From positions 20,744 to 84,743 of the forward strand of contig NVVV01000007.1 of the NCBI GenBank assembly GCA_002733495.1: a DNA stretch of 64,000 nucleotides, written 5' to 3'. Of this stretch, positions 45,445 through 55,234 are shown piece after piece. Positions within the stretch are counted from its first letter, which is position 1. The number at the start of each line of letters is the position of its first letter. A program made the position numbers and the translations under genes. Source of the DNA: Robiginitomaculum sp. (GTDB taxonomy: Bacteria > Pseudomonadota > Alphaproteobacteria > Caulobacterales > Maricaulaceae). Under the pieces are notes generated by a model, which searched no databases, was not told the DNA's origin, and saw only the letters and a list, made by a program, of their open reading frames with translations.

Positions 45445-48291
45445 TTAGATTAAAGTTTGTTTAGCTAGCCGGTGGACTGTGGTTTGTAGTTCTAGAAGTT
45501 CAATCTCCAGAGCCCCAAAGTCTCCCATGCCTAGCCGACGGGCCAGCAGTTTTTGTACGCTTGGTGGGAATGGCGGCGTGAACGCAGTGGCAGGTAAACA
45601 TAGGCGCAGGGTTTGCAATAGGCCCGATTGCAGCGCATGGGCCTGATCAAGAATGGCCAGATTGTCTTGTGTCGCTTGCCTGTCGCCTGACAGGCGCAGA
45701 TACCGGCTTAACAGTTCCGTTTCGATCAAACCGCCGGGCGCGTGTTTCAAATCCCATGGTGTTGCCTGTGCAAACTCATTACGAAGGTGATCCAGCATAT
45801 CAGCCACATCGCTGGCCATGCTCTTTGCATCGCGATTCTTGTGCAGCACACCTTCTATGAAGGCTGTCACATCCCACGCAAAGCCTCGCGAAGAGGAGGC
45901 TATGACCCGGGCGCGGCAAAGGGCCAAAATCTCCCATGTCCAGGCTTTGTCCTGATAATAGGCGGCAAAAGCCGGCCAGTTCACGGCCACCGGGCCAGCC
46001 TTGCCAGTGGGGCGCAATTTCATATCAATCTCATAGAGCACCCCCTCTGGGGTTTGTGCACTAAGGGCGCTAATCAGGCGCTGGGTGAAGCGTGAAAAAT
46101 AACGCGCGGGTTGCCCATGGTCTGGATTTTCTTTTTGCTGTCGATAGAGGGTAAAAAGGTCAAGGTCCGAGCCTTCATGCATCTGCATGGCCCCCAGTGA
46201 CCCCATACCCAGAACTACCCAGTCCCCAGGCATAGGTCCAAAGCGTTCATGCATTTGTACTTCACAGGCTTTGGCCAGCGTAGTTATGGCCGCGTCAGCA
46301 AGAGCGCTATAGCCATAAGCAGCCTCTTCAATGCTGGCTTTATCAGTCAGGATTTGTACGCCAATGCGCAGGCGCTCCTCCAGTGCCGTGCGGCATGTGG
46401 TATTCAGAAGGGCCTCAAAGGCCGGGTTCTCCCTGGCACAGTCAAGAAGGCGCTGTGCACCGGCCTTGGGGGCGTCTCTTAAGGGGGTGGCAAAGCCGGG
46501 GTCCAGCATGGCGTCTAAAACGCTAACCCGGCTAGAAAAGGATTGTGCCAGCCGGGGGGCCGTGTTCAGCACAGACACCAGTAAATCAAGCACGGCAGGG
46601 CGATTGCAAAAAAGAGACAGAGGTTGCACGCCGCCATTCAGGTTTTCAAAAAAACGTGTGAAAACCGCAAAGGCATGATCCGGGTCGCCGGTGGAGGAGA
46701 GCGCCTCGACCAAAGCGGGACCCAGCCGTGTTAATAGTGTTCTGGCTTGATCAGAGCGGGTGGCGCGCACTTGGCCCCCATGCCAGTCCCGCATGCGTTT
46801 TAGGAAGATATGCGGCTCTTTGAACCCCTTGGCTTCTAATGTGGAGAGTGTCGCCGGGTCATCCTCAACGCCGGTAAAGACCAGACTGCCCGTTTGGGCG
46901 GCCAAAGGCTCGCTTTGCGGGAAAAGCGCTGAATATGCTGTGTGCACCTGCTCAAAAATTCGCTGCATTTGCGTATCAAATTCGCCAAGTCCTGTGGCAC
47001 CACACAGGGCCGCAATGGCAGCACGTTTTTGCGGGTCTTCGGGCAGGGTGTGGGTTTGCTGGTCACCTAACATTTGCGCGCCATGTTCGGCGTGTCGTAA
47101 GTCCCGGTAACAGGATTTCAGTGTTGTGGACGTATTGGGCGTGATGTGACCGACTTGAGCCAAGGCATCAAGGGCGTGACAGGTTTGTGCATTGCGCAGG
47201 CTTTTATCACGACCGCCAAGGATCAGTTGCTGGGTCTGGGTAAAAAACTCAATCTCGCGAATGCCGCCCCGGCCCAGCTTGACGTCATGACCTGCCGCTT
47301 CAAAACCGCTATGGGCAAGGGAAACATGGATCTGGCGCTTCATGGCATGGATGTCTTCAATGGCCGCAAAGTCTAGTGAGCGGCGCCAGACAAAGGGGTG
47401 CAGTTCAGATAGAAAAGCCTGCCCGGCAACGGTGTCACCTGCACAGATGCGCGCCTTGATCAGGGCGGCACGTTCCCAGTTCTGGCCAATGCTTTCATAA
47501 TAAATCAGGGCACCGGGCGTGGAAACCACAGGGTTTGTGGATCCCGGGTCTGGACGCAGGCGCATATCAGTCCTGAACACATAGCCATCTTGGGTAATGG
47601 CCTCCATGCTTTGCACCAATCGTCGCACCAGACGGGATGTCATGCGAGATGGGGCCTTACCTAGCCAGCCCTGCGCTGTGTCCGGATCAAAAAAAATGGT
47701 AAAATCCACGTCCGACGAATAATTCAGCTCGCCCGCCCCGTATTTTCCCATGGCGATGATGAAAAGCCCCGGTAGAAAGGGTAGATCTGTCCCTTGGTTT
47801 GGAGCCAAGCCTTCCGGGCATGTCTCGCGCGCCGCACCATAAAGGGCGGCCTGCATGGCCTTATCGGCAAAGCGTGTGAGGGTTCCTGTGACCTCTTCAA
47901 GGTCCCAGACACCGCCAATATCGGATAGGGCACAAATCAGGTGAATATCGGACTTGGCCAAGCGCAGGGCCTTGTCCAGCTCTTGGGGCGCAAGTTTGCG
48001 GGCGTCGCGCCGAAGGTTATGGATAATTTCTTCACAAAAAAGTTCTGGGGCGATGCTCTCCAGTCTGGCGAGCGCCGTTGCCCGGCGCTGCATTAGGGTC
48101 CGCAAATAGGGGGCATGCTCTGCCGTGAACTGGCATAGCCGATCATAGGGCTGATCAAGGCGCGCGCTGAAGGTTTGATGACTCACCGCGTCAGGGTGCC
48201 CGAACGGGCAAGAAAGGGGAAGACCTGATGCAAAAATCAAGCGGTGGTTTAGGACGCGTTTTTTATCGCCCACGTATAACAGGGAAGACAA
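45445..48291 (-). CDS. glnE: Bifunctional glutamine synthetase adenylyltransferase/deadenylase
   Basis: 948 residues. It adenylylates and deadenylylates glutamine synthetase in response to nitrogen status through PII. Both nucleotidyltransferase domains are visible: FIIAMGKYGAGELNYSSDVDFTIFFD (deadenylase half) and VVLGMGSLGAMQMHEGSDLDLFTLY (adenylase half), with GRGGIREIEFFTQTQQL after the first. It overlaps the upstream kinase gene by 29 bases, so it is the last gene of the degP-regulator-kinase operon. The precise start is uncertain within the first 40 residues. Confidence 0.93.
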   Translation of the reverse strand: MSSLLYVGDKKRVLNHRLIFASGLPLSCPFGHPDAVSHQTFSARLDQPYDRLCQFTAEHAPYLRTLMQRRATALARLESIAPELFCEEIIHNLRRDARKLAPQELDKALRLAKSDIHLICALSDIGGVWDLEEVTGTLTRFADKAMQAALYGAARETCPEGLAPNQGTDLPFLPGLFIIAMGKYGAGELNYSSDVDFTIFFDPDTAQGWLGKAPSRMTSRLVRRLVQSMEAITQDGYVFRTDMRLRPDPGSTNPVVSTPGALIYYESIGQNWERAALIKARICAGDTVAGQAFLSELHPFVWRRSLDFAAIEDIHAMKRQIHVSLAHSGFEAAGHDVKLGRGGIREIEFFTQTQQLILGGRDKSLRNAQTCHALDALAQVGHITPNTSTTLKSCYRDLRHAEHGAQMLGDQQTHTLPEDPQKRAAIAALCGATGLGEFDTQMQRIFEQVHTAYSALFPQSEPLAAQTGSLVFTGVEDDPATLSTLEAKGFKEPHIFLKRMRDWHGGQVRATRSDQARTLLTRLGPALVEALSSTGDPDHAFAVFTRFFENLNGGVQPLSLFCNRPAVLDLLVSVLNTAPRLAQSFSSRVSVLDAMLDPGFATPLRDAPKAGAQRLLDCARENPAFEALLNTTCRTALEERLRIGVQILTDKASIEEAAYGYSALADAAITTLAKACEVQMHERFGPMPGDWVVLGMGSLGAMQMHEGSDLDLFTLYRQQKENPDHGQPARYFSRFTQRLISALSAQTPEGVLYEIDMKLRPTGKAGPVAVNWPAFAAYYQDKAWTWEILALCRARVIASSSRGFAWDVTAFIEGVLHKNRDAKSMASDVADMLDHLRNEFAQATPWDLKHAPGGLIETELLSRYLRLSGDRQATQDNLAILDQAHALQSGLLQTLRLCLPATAFTPPFPPSVQKLLARRLGMGDFGALEIELLELQTTVHRLAKQTLI

Positions 48292-49678
48292 GGGCTATAT
48301 GCAGGCCCGGTTGGCCATTTTTATGATCGCCTGCCCCATCAGTGATAAGCAAATCTGCGCCATGGGCCTTGGCCACAGCAGAAACAAGCGACAAACCCAG
48401 ACCACTGCCAGATTGCGTACGGCTTTTTTCCAGCCTGACAAATCGTTTCAAAATATCCTCGCGTTTATCCACGGGAACACCAGGCCCCGTATCGGTGACC
48501 GAGATGACCACCCGGCCATCGCTTTGTTTACGCAAGCGTAAAGCCACGGCCCCGCCATTGGGGGTGTATTTCAGGGCGTTATCGATAATATTGGAAAGGG
48601 CCTGGGCCAACAACCCTTGGTCGGCGCGGATGGTCATGCCGTCTTCGATTTCGGATTCAAATGCCAAACCTGTATCTTCTGCCACAGGTTCGAACATTTC
48701 TGCCAGATCATGCAAAAGCGGTGCCGGGTCCATTTTATTATAGGATTCGCGCTGCTCACCGGCCTCTAGCCGGGCAATACGGAGCACCGAGTTGAAAGTT
48801 TGTAACAATTCGTCTGCATCGTCCATGGTCTTGTTAAGGGCGGCTTCTGCTTCTTTAGGGCTCAAGTTTTCCCCTGTGCGTAATTGCGCTTCCAAACGGT
48901 TTCGCATGCGAGTTAAAGGCGAGCGTAAATCATGGGCGATAGAATCGCCCGCATGGCGGGTGGCCGCCATCAATTGTTCAATCTGGCTGAGCATGGCATT
49001 TAGATTTGCAGCCAGTTCGTCCAGTTCGTCGCCCGTGTGATTACGGGGGGCCCGGCGTTTTAAATCACCGGCCATAACATCACGCGCCACATCATTTAAG
49101 TCATCCAGACGCGCCGCAAAGCGACGGCTGATTAAGGCCCCTGAAATGAGGCCTAGCGCCAGCACAAGACCCGCGGCGATCCACACCGCACGTGATATGC
49201 GGTCAATCAGGGCCGATTCTTCCTCGGTATCGCGCGCAACCAGGAGTTTGTAATCACCCGGAAAGCGTATCAGAATGCCTCTGGCTCTGTGGGTCTCCTT
49301 TTGCCGCGTCTCCGGGTTATAGAATTTATAGATGAAGCGGCGATTGTTACCGGGTTTGAAGGCATCACGGGGCAGGGCGCTAAGATTGCCAGAAACAAAT
49401 TTTCCGTCAGGCCGTGTAAAGACATAGAGGAAAGGGTCGCGCCCTGTGCTGTGCTCAACAACGATCTTGTTAACGGCGTTAATGCCGCCCCGGTTGAACG
49501 CAACTTTAAAGTCAGCGGCTTGTTGTGCCAGCAAGGCATCGGTCTGGCGCGAAAATACACCCGCAGTGCTTTCATAAACAAAGACCAGCAAGGCAAATGC
49601 AGACAAGGCAAACAGGGCTGCCGCTAGGATTGTAAAGCGAAAAGTAGAGGTTCGTAGAAACGCTGGAAGCCTTATCAT
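48263..49678 (-). CDS. Sensor histidine kinase of the DegP-linked two-component system
   Basis: 471 residues. TM1 (about 12-31, FTILAAALFALSAFALLVFV), a periplasmic sensor region, TM2 (about 166-188, AVWIAAGLVLALGLISGALI), a HAMP linker, HisKA (ATRHAGDSIAHDLRSPLTRMRNRL) and HATPase (NIIDNALKYTPNGG, VTDTGPGVPVDKREDILKRF, SGSGLGLSLVSAVAKAHG). It overlaps its response regulator by four bases. The probable signal is envelope stress, from the association with degP. Confidence 0.9.
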   Translation of the reverse strand: MIRLPAFLRTSTFRFTILAAALFALSAFALLVFVYESTAGVFSRQTDALLAQQAADFKVAFNRGGINAVNKIVVEHSTGRDPFLYVFTRPDGKFVSGNLSALPRDAFKPGNNRRFIYKFYNPETRQKETHRARGILIRFPGDYKLLVARDTEEESALIDRISRAVWIAAGLVLALGLISGALISRRFAARLDDLNDVARDVMAGDLKRRAPRNHTGDELDELAANLNAMLSQIEQLMAATRHAGDSIAHDLRSPLTRMRNRLEAQLRTGENLSPKEAEAALNKTMDDADELLQTFNSVLRIARLEAGEQRESYNKMDPAPLLHDLAEMFEPVAEDTGLAFESEIEDGMTIRADQGLLAQALSNIIDNALKYTPNGGAVALRLRKQSDGRVVISVTDTGPGVPVDKREDILKRFVRLEKSRTQSGSGLGLSLVSAVAKAHGADLLITDGAGDHKNGQPGLHIALVFPVIRGR

Positions 49679-50346
49679 GCCTGCAGGCGATAACCGGCAC
49701 CGCGGACTGTGTGCAAAAGAGGTCGATCAAATTCCTTGTCTATTTTGCTACGCAGGCGCGAGACGTGCACATCAATGACATTGGTCTGGGGGTCAAAATG
49801 ATAATCCCAGACTTTTTCCAGCAACATGGTCCGCGTGACCACCTGGCCTGCGTGCTTCATCAGGAATTCCAGAAGACGAAATTCACGCGGTTGCAGAAGG
49901 ATGTTCTGGCCCGCACGTTTCACAGTGCGCGCCAGAAGGTCCATTTCCATATCGCCAACTTTCAAATGCGTTTGCACTGCATCGGGGTCGCGGCGACGTG
50001 CCTGTGCCTCGACGCGGGCCAACAGTTCGGCAAACGCATAGGGCTTGGTCAGATAGTCATCGCCACCAGCCTTCAGGCCTTCGATACGGTGGTCAACTTC
50101 GCCCAGTGCCGAGAGAAACACAACGGGGACTTTCTCGCCTTCACTGCGCAGGGTCTGCACCAGGGTTAGGCCATCCATGCGGGGCAGCATGCGATCCACT
50201 ACTAGAACGTCATACCCGGCTGTGCGGGCCATTTCTAGGCCCATTTCGCCATCCGAGGCGTGGTCTGCAACATGGCCGGATTCGCTCAGGCCCTTGCGCA
50301 GATAATGCGCCGCTTCCAGATCGTCTTCGATAATGAGAATACGCAT
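49675..50346 (-). CDS. OmpR-family response regulator (DegP-linked)
   Basis: 223 residues. Receiver: MRILIIEDDLEAAHYLRKGLSESG with EDD, Asp in YDVLVVDRMLPRMDG, Lys in DDYLTKPYAFAELLAR. Winged helix: LLQPREFRLLEFLMKHAGQVVTRTMLLEKVWDYHFDPQTNVIDVHVSRLRSKI...VRGAGYRL. It is 17 bases after degP and overlaps the kinase. It may bind the 11-bp-spaced direct repeat upstream of degP (51950-51967). Confidence 0.93.
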   Translation of the reverse strand: MRILIIEDDLEAAHYLRKGLSESGHVADHASDGEMGLEMARTAGYDVLVVDRMLPRMDGLTLVQTLRSEGEKVPVVFLSALGEVDHRIEGLKAGGDDYLTKPYAFAELLARVEAQARRRDPDAVQTHLKVGDMEMDLLARTVKRAGQNILLQPREFRLLEFLMKHAGQVVTRTMLLEKVWDYHFDPQTNVIDVHVSRLRSKIDKEFDRPLLHTVRGAGYRLQA

Positions 50347-50363
50347 GCTGTCTCGCCTTTTTT

Positions 50364-51881
50364 CTAGTCCTTGTCGGACTTGTTTTCATCCAGGCGCAGG
50401 GCCGTGAACAATTGCCCGTTACGGTTTTGCACCAGAATGCGAATGGCCTTGCGACCGGCTTTGCGGGCTTCATTGACGGCGCGTTCGAAATCAGCTGGAG
50501 AATTCAGGTCTGTTGACCCGGCTGCCAGCAGGGCATTGCCCGCGCGAATGCCTTTTTTGAAGGCCGTCTTGCCATTTTCAACACGCTCGACCAGAATGCC
50601 ACGATCTGTCTCAAGGTCCAGTCTTTCGCGGTCTTCTGGCGTTAACTTGCCAAGTTCCATACCAAATTCATCAAGCTTGGATGTGGTGGCTTCAGGTGTT
50701 CCCGCCTCGCCAAGATTGTTGGGGCGTTTGCCAATAGTAACATTCAGTGTTTTGCGTTTGCCATTACGCAGGACCAGAAATTTGGCCTTATGACCGACAA
50801 ACAATTCACCGACTTTGCGGGTCAGATCACGGCTGTCTTCCACCGACTTGCCATCCAGTTTCAACACAATATCGCCGGTTTTAAAGCCAGCTTTTTTGGC
50901 CGGGCTGTCATCAACGACCTTGGCCACCAATGCCCCTTCGCGGGCTTTCAGGCCTTCGCTGTCGGCAAGGTCTTGATCAATGCTTTGGATGTTGACGCCC
51001 AGATAACCACGGGTAACCGAGCCTTTATCGATCAGCTCTTTGGTGACCTTGGCGGCTACGCGCGCCGGAATGGCAAAGCCAATACCGATATTCCCACCTG
51101 TGGGGGAGAGGATTTGCGAGTTTACGCCCACAACATTGCCATAAAGGTCAAAGGCCGGACCACCGGAATTACCCCGGTTGATTGAGGCATCAATCTGGAT
51201 GAAGTCATAAGCTCCGCGTCCAATTTCGCGCCCAGTTGCCGAGACAATGCCAGCCGTTGCCGTGCCGCCAAGACCAAACGGATTACCCACGGCCACGACC
51301 CAGTCACCAACGCGGAGATTGATATTTTCAGCAAAGGAGACAAATGGGAAAGCCTTGTCATCCTTGATTTTCAGGACAGCAAGGTCCGTCAGCTTATCCT
51401 TGCCAACCAGTTCGGCTTCAAACTCGCGCCCATCCTGCATGGAAACAGTGATTTTTGTGGCATTCTCGACGACATGGTTGTTGGTGACCACATGGCCTTC
51501 TTTGGAAATGAGGAAGCCAGAGCCAAGGGCGCGGCCTTCGCGGGCGCGTGGTTTGCCGTTGCGACCAGGCTGCTGCCGGCGAAAGAAATCACGAAATTGC
51601 TCGGGCAACTGATCCAGCCCTTCTGGCAGTTGCACATCGGGGGCTTCTTCGTGGATTACCACATTAATGCTGACGACAGCGGGGCTGATCTCTTCGATCA
51701 GGTCCGCAAAAGAGACCGGGGCCCCGGGGGCCAGAGCCGCCGCGAAGGGAACCGCCTTTTGCCCAGCCAATGCCGAGGGGGCTGGGCCAGCAAAGGCCAA
51801 CATGCTTGCCACACCAAGTGCCAGTGTAAGTTTTGAAAGTGCCGGACGCAGCGCTGTGCTGCTGTTAAGTCTGAATTTCAT
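50364..51881 (-). CDS. degP: DegP/HtrA family periplasmic serine protease
   Basis: 505 residues. A signal peptide is followed by a trypsin-like protease with triad H136 (TNNHVV), D166 (LTDLAVL) and S239 (GNSGGP); two PDZ domains follow (LGVNIQSIDQDLADSEGLKAREGALVAKVVDDSPAKKAGFKTGDIVLKLDG; then one with GILVERVENGKTAFKKGIRAGNALLAAG). It degrades or refolds misfolded envelope proteins. First gene of an operon with a response regulator, kinase and glnE. An inverted-strand CpxR-like repeat lies upstream, so self-regulation through the pair is likely. Confidence 0.94.
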   Translation of the reverse strand: MKFRLNSSTALRPALSKLTLALGVASMLAFAGPAPSALAGQKAVPFAAALAPGAPVSFADLIEEISPAVVSINVVIHEEAPDVQLPEGLDQLPEQFRDFFRRQQPGRNGKPRAREGRALGSGFLISKEGHVVTNNHVVENATKITVSMQDGREFEAELVGKDKLTDLAVLKIKDDKAFPFVSFAENINLRVGDWVVAVGNPFGLGGTATAGIVSATGREIGRGAYDFIQIDASINRGNSGGPAFDLYGNVVGVNSQILSPTGGNIGIGFAIPARVAAKVTKELIDKGSVTRGYLGVNIQSIDQDLADSEGLKAREGALVAKVVDDSPAKKAGFKTGDIVLKLDGKSVEDSRDLTRKVGELFVGHKAKFLVLRNGKRKTLNVTIGKRPNNLGEAGTPEATTSKLDEFGMELGKLTPEDRERLDLETDRGILVERVENGKTAFKKGIRAGNALLAAGSTDLNSPADFERAVNEARKAGRKAIRILVQNRNGQLFTALRLDENKSDKD

Positions 51882-51949
51882 CTATACAATCCTTCAATTT
51901 GCCCAGCCGCCTAGACCAGTGACAACATCACCCCCGACGGCTTGCGCGT

Positions 51950-51967
51950 TTCTTACCAAATTCTTAC
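51950..51967 (-). promoter_or_regulatory. CpxR-like direct repeat upstream of degP
   Basis: On the minus strand GTAAGAA occurs twice with an 11-base period (plus-strand ttcttac at 51950-51956 and 51961-51967), about 70 bases before the degP ATG. Two tandem half-sites one helical turn apart are the usual binding pattern of OmpR-family regulators, and GTAA(A/G)-N-GTAA(A/G) resembles the CpxR box. Binding by the downstream response regulator is an inference. Confidence 0.45.
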
Positions 51968-51987
51968 AGATCAGCAATGCTTTGCTG

Positions 51988-52443
51988 TTATGCGCCTGTC
52001 AGTGTGCGGACGCAAGAAGAGCCCGTCAGGGCTTTGTGAACCGGGCACTTGTTGGCGATCTGCATCAGACGCTCGCGCTGATCCGGGCTTAATGGCCCTT
52101 CCAGGGTGATGGTGCGGGTGAAGATGTCAATCAACCCCAGTTTATGTTCTGTCTCTTCATCGTTGGGCGCGCATACCTCGCATGGGCCTTTCTTGTGCGT
52201 CACATCCGCGCTGATACTCTCCAGTGGCCAGCCCTTTCGATTGGCATACATGCGTAAGGTAATGGCGGTGCAGGCCCCAAGTGCCGCGCCAGCCATTTCC
52301 ATCGGAGTTGGGCCGCTATCATCACCGCCCAGTGCTTCCGGTTCGCCAGCGATCAGGCGGTGTTTACCGATTGTGATTTCATTTTGGTAAAGGCCTTCCC
52401 CTGTTTCCTGTATGGAAATTGTATTCTGCGGTTGATTGCTCAT
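51988..52443 (-). CDS. OsmC-family peroxiredoxin-like protein
   Basis: 151 residues from ATG 52443 (the frame is open to 52494). The OsmC pattern is visible: GKHRLIAGEPEALGGDDSGPTPMEMAGAALGACTAITLRMYANRKGWPLESISADVTHKK, where the catalytic Cys is in GACTAIT, and a second Cys lies in NKCPVHKALTG. OsmC/Ohr proteins reduce organic hydroperoxides or act in redox buffering. The start codons of this gene and degP lie on the same strand; pepN is 16 bases upstream, so pepN and this gene are probably co-transcribed. Confidence 0.88.
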   Translation of the reverse strand: MSNQPQNTISIQETGEGLYQNEITIGKHRLIAGEPEALGGDDSGPTPMEMAGAALGACTAITLRMYANRKGWPLESISADVTHKKGPCEVCAPNDEETEHKLGLIDIFTRTITLEGPLSPDQRERLMQIANKCPVHKALTGSSCVRTLTGA

Positions 52444-52459
52444 GACTGTATTCCTTGTC

Positions 52460-55081
52460 TTATCCCAACTGGCGACTGATGATTTCATATGCATTTGGGG
52501 ACAGGTCAGGGCTCTTCAAGAGACCTTCCAGGGTTTTTTTGGCAAGCACTGAGCGTTTCGGCTCCAGTTGACGCCAGCTCTCAAATACCCCCAGCAGGCG
52601 CGCGGCCAAAGCCGGGTTTTTCGGATCAATGATCTTGATTTGCCGCGCCAGCAAGGCATAGCCGCTGCCATCCTCAGCATGGAATGCCGCCGGATTTGCC
52701 ATAATAAAAGCGCCGATCAGGCTACGTACCCGATTGGGGTTGTCATAGGTGAAATCCGGGTGTTTGAGTAATCTCTCAACGCGTTCCAGCGCATCCGGAC
52801 AGCTTGGTCCAACCTGAATGGAAAACCATTTATCAATCACCAGCGGATTGGCTTTCCAGTTTTGATAAAACTCATCCAGAGCCGGATTGACCTTTTCACT
52901 GCCTGACTGGCCAAGGGCGATAAGGGCGGCCAGAGAGTCGGTCATATTATCGGCGGCAGTATGGGCTGCTTGCGCCAATGCTCCGCCTTCCTTCGGGCCA
53001 AGACGGGCCAGAATACCAAGTGCTGTGCCATGCAAAGCGCGCCGTCCGGCCCCTTTGGCATCGGGACAGAACTGGCCGTGTTCGCTTGTGCGTTCAACCG
53101 CGTTCATCAAAGCGGCCTTTTGATCATGGGCAAAGGCGGAAAGAATGGCCTCACGAGCGGTATGAATACGCCCGGGATCTGCCGGGGTCATGTGCTGAAA
53201 AGTATCCGATTCCGAGGGGGGCAAGATCGCCAGCGCGGCAAAGGCGGGGTCAATTTTTGCATCAACCGCCAGCGTGCCAAGTGCATCCAAATATGCGGCG
53301 GGGATTTCTGCATGGGGGTTTCCCGCCAGGGCAAGCAGGACGCCCATGCCATAGGCCTGTGCCTCTTCCCAACGGCGCAACAGGTCCGCATCTGTGGTCA
53401 TCAGGCGTGCGCGCTCTTCTGGTGTACGCACCTGTTTAAGAACAACTGGCGCAGAAAATCCGCGCAACACAGACACCAATGGGCGCTCGGTAAGGCCAGT
53501 AAAGCACCAGCTTTGTTCGTCCCTGTCCAGCACCAGAATGCACTCGTCTGGCCCGGCTTCGTTATCATCGTCCAGGGTCATGGGCAGCGGCCCGTTTTTG
53601 CCAACCAAACCTGTGCGGATGGGCATGGGCAAGGACTTTTTATCCGGCTGACCCGGTGTTGGGGGCGTGTGCTGGCGCAAGGTGAGTGTCAGTTCACCCT
53701 TATTCGCATCCCAGTTTTCTTCTACGTGAAGATGCGGCGTACCCGCCTGCCCATACCAGTTTTGGAAATTCGATAAATCCACCCCGGCGGCAGTTTCAAA
53801 GGCACCTAGAAACTGCTCGATCGTGGCGGCGGTACCATCCAGCGTCTCGAAATAATGATCCATACCCTTTTTAAAATTTTCATCCCCAATCAGGGTTTTC
53901 AGCATGCGGACCAGCTCGGCACCTTTTTCATAAATGGTGGCGGTATAGAAATTGTCGATCTTCAGATATTCTTTTGGTCGTACCGGGTGCGCCAGAGGGC
54001 CGGCATCTTCAGGGAACTGGCGCGCACGCAGAGAGATTACATCCTTGATGCGTGAAATGGCCGCCCCGCGCATGGTGGCGGAAAATTCCTGATCGCGAAA
54101 CACGGTCAGGCCTTCCTTCAGGCACAATTGGAACCAGTCGCGACAGGTGATGCGGTTGCCAGTCCAGTTGTGAAAATACTCGTGGGCTACAACGGATTCG
54201 ATCCGTTCAAAATTCATGTCCGTGGCAGTGTCGGCATCGGCCAGCAAAACCGAGGAGTTAAAGACGTTCAGGCCTTTGTTTTCCATGGCTCCGAAATTGA
54301 AATCACGCACGGCGACGATCATGAAAAGGTCCAGATCATATTCACGGCCAAAAACGTCCTCATCCCATTTCATTGATCGTTTCAGGGCGTCCATGGCGTA
54401 AATCGCACGTGGCGCATCGCCCGGGTCCACATAAATGCGTAAGGGAATAACGCGGTCTGACATGGTGGTGAAGCTGTCTTCAATCATGTCAAAGCCCCCG
54501 GCGATCAGGGCAAAAAGATAAGCTGGTTTGGAGAAGGGGTCTTCCCAGCAGGCATAATGGCGATTATTGTCCAGTGTGCCGGACTTAACCAGATTACCAT
54601 TGGACAAAAGCGTTGGAAAATCAGCCACCGGGGCCTCTATACGGGTGGTAAAACGGCTCATCACGTCGGGGCGATCGGGATAAAAAGTAATGCGGCGAAA
54701 GCCCTCGGCTTCGCATTGTGTACAATAGCGCCCGGCAGACATATAAAGCCCGCTCAGCGCGCGATTGTCTCTGGGGGAAAACTGCGTCTCGATCACCAGC
54801 TTAAAATCATCAGGCAGAGCACTCAGGGTCAGGGTATCCTTGCCCAGCACATAGTCTGTCTCAGCCAGCCTCTGGCCATTCACGGCGACACTGATCAGGT
54901 CCAGGTTTTCACCATTCAACACCATGGGGGCCTTTGCATCGCCGGTCCGGCGAGCGTTCATGGTCGAGCGAACCTTTGTGGCCACTGGGTCCAGATTGAA
55001 CTGCAGATCGGTTGTGTCGATGGTGAAAGGGAAGGGGGTGTAATCAGACAGCCGTACAGGCTGTGGGGTATCTGTGCGCAT
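52460..55081 (-). CDS. pepN: Aminopeptidase N (M1 family)
   Basis: 873 residues, near the size of E. coli PepN (870). Cytosolic zinc exopeptidase that removes N-terminal residues. The exopeptidase motif FGAMENKG is at 263-270, the zinc motif HEYFHNWTGNR at 300-310 with Glu of LCLKEGLTV as the third ligand near 323. A C-terminal helical ARM-like region follows. It starts MRTDTPQPVRLSDY. Its stop is 16 bases from the OsmC-like gene, so these may be one operon. Confidence 0.94.
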   Translation of the reverse strand: MRTDTPQPVRLSDYTPFPFTIDTTDLQFNLDPVATKVRSTMNARRTGDAKAPMVLNGENLDLISVAVNGQRLAETDYVLGKDTLTLSALPDDFKLVIETQFSPRDNRALSGLYMSAGRYCTQCEAEGFRRITFYPDRPDVMSRFTTRIEAPVADFPTLLSNGNLVKSGTLDNNRHYACWEDPFSKPAYLFALIAGGFDMIEDSFTTMSDRVIPLRIYVDPGDAPRAIYAMDALKRSMKWDEDVFGREYDLDLFMIVAVRDFNFGAMENKGLNVFNSSVLLADADTATDMNFERIESVVAHEYFHNWTGNRITCRDWFQLCLKEGLTVFRDQEFSATMRGAAISRIKDVISLRARQFPEDAGPLAHPVRPKEYLKIDNFYTATIYEKGAELVRMLKTLIGDENFKKGMDHYFETLDGTAATIEQFLGAFETAAGVDLSNFQNWYGQAGTPHLHVEENWDANKGELTLTLRQHTPPTPGQPDKKSLPMPIRTGLVGKNGPLPMTLDDDNEAGPDECILVLDRDEQSWCFTGLTERPLVSVLRGFSAPVVLKQVRTPEERARLMTTDADLLRRWEEAQAYGMGVLLALAGNPHAEIPAAYLDALGTLAVDAKIDPAFAALAILPPSESDTFQHMTPADPGRIHTAREAILSAFAHDQKAALMNAVERTSEHGQFCPDAKGAGRRALHGTALGILARLGPKEGGALAQAAHTAADNMTDSLAALIALGQSGSEKVNPALDEFYQNWKANPLVIDKWFSIQVGPSCPDALERVERLLKHPDFTYDNPNRVRSLIGAFIMANPAAFHAEDGSGYALLARQIKIIDPKNPALAARLLGVFESWRQLEPKRSVLAKKTLEGLLKSPDLSPNAYEIISRQLG

Positions 55082-55184
55082 GAAAAGAGTCCTGATCAGA
55101 GAGTATGTGATGTTTATGTAAGCACTCTTATTGTCGTCGTCACCCCGCAGGGATAAAGACGAAACAGAAATGCTATGAGAAAGG

Positions 55185-55214
55185 AAAACGGCGGCTCGGT
55201 CGAGCCGCCGTTTT
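55185..55214 (-). terminator. Rho-independent terminator after the M2 peptidase gene
   Basis: A 14-bp perfect palindrome, aaaacggcggctcg with cgagccgccgtttt, about 20 bases beyond the peptidase stop codon on the minus strand. It may also act on transcripts from the other direction. Confidence 0.8.
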
Positions 55215-55234
55215 ACATGTAGTGATAAGAAGGT

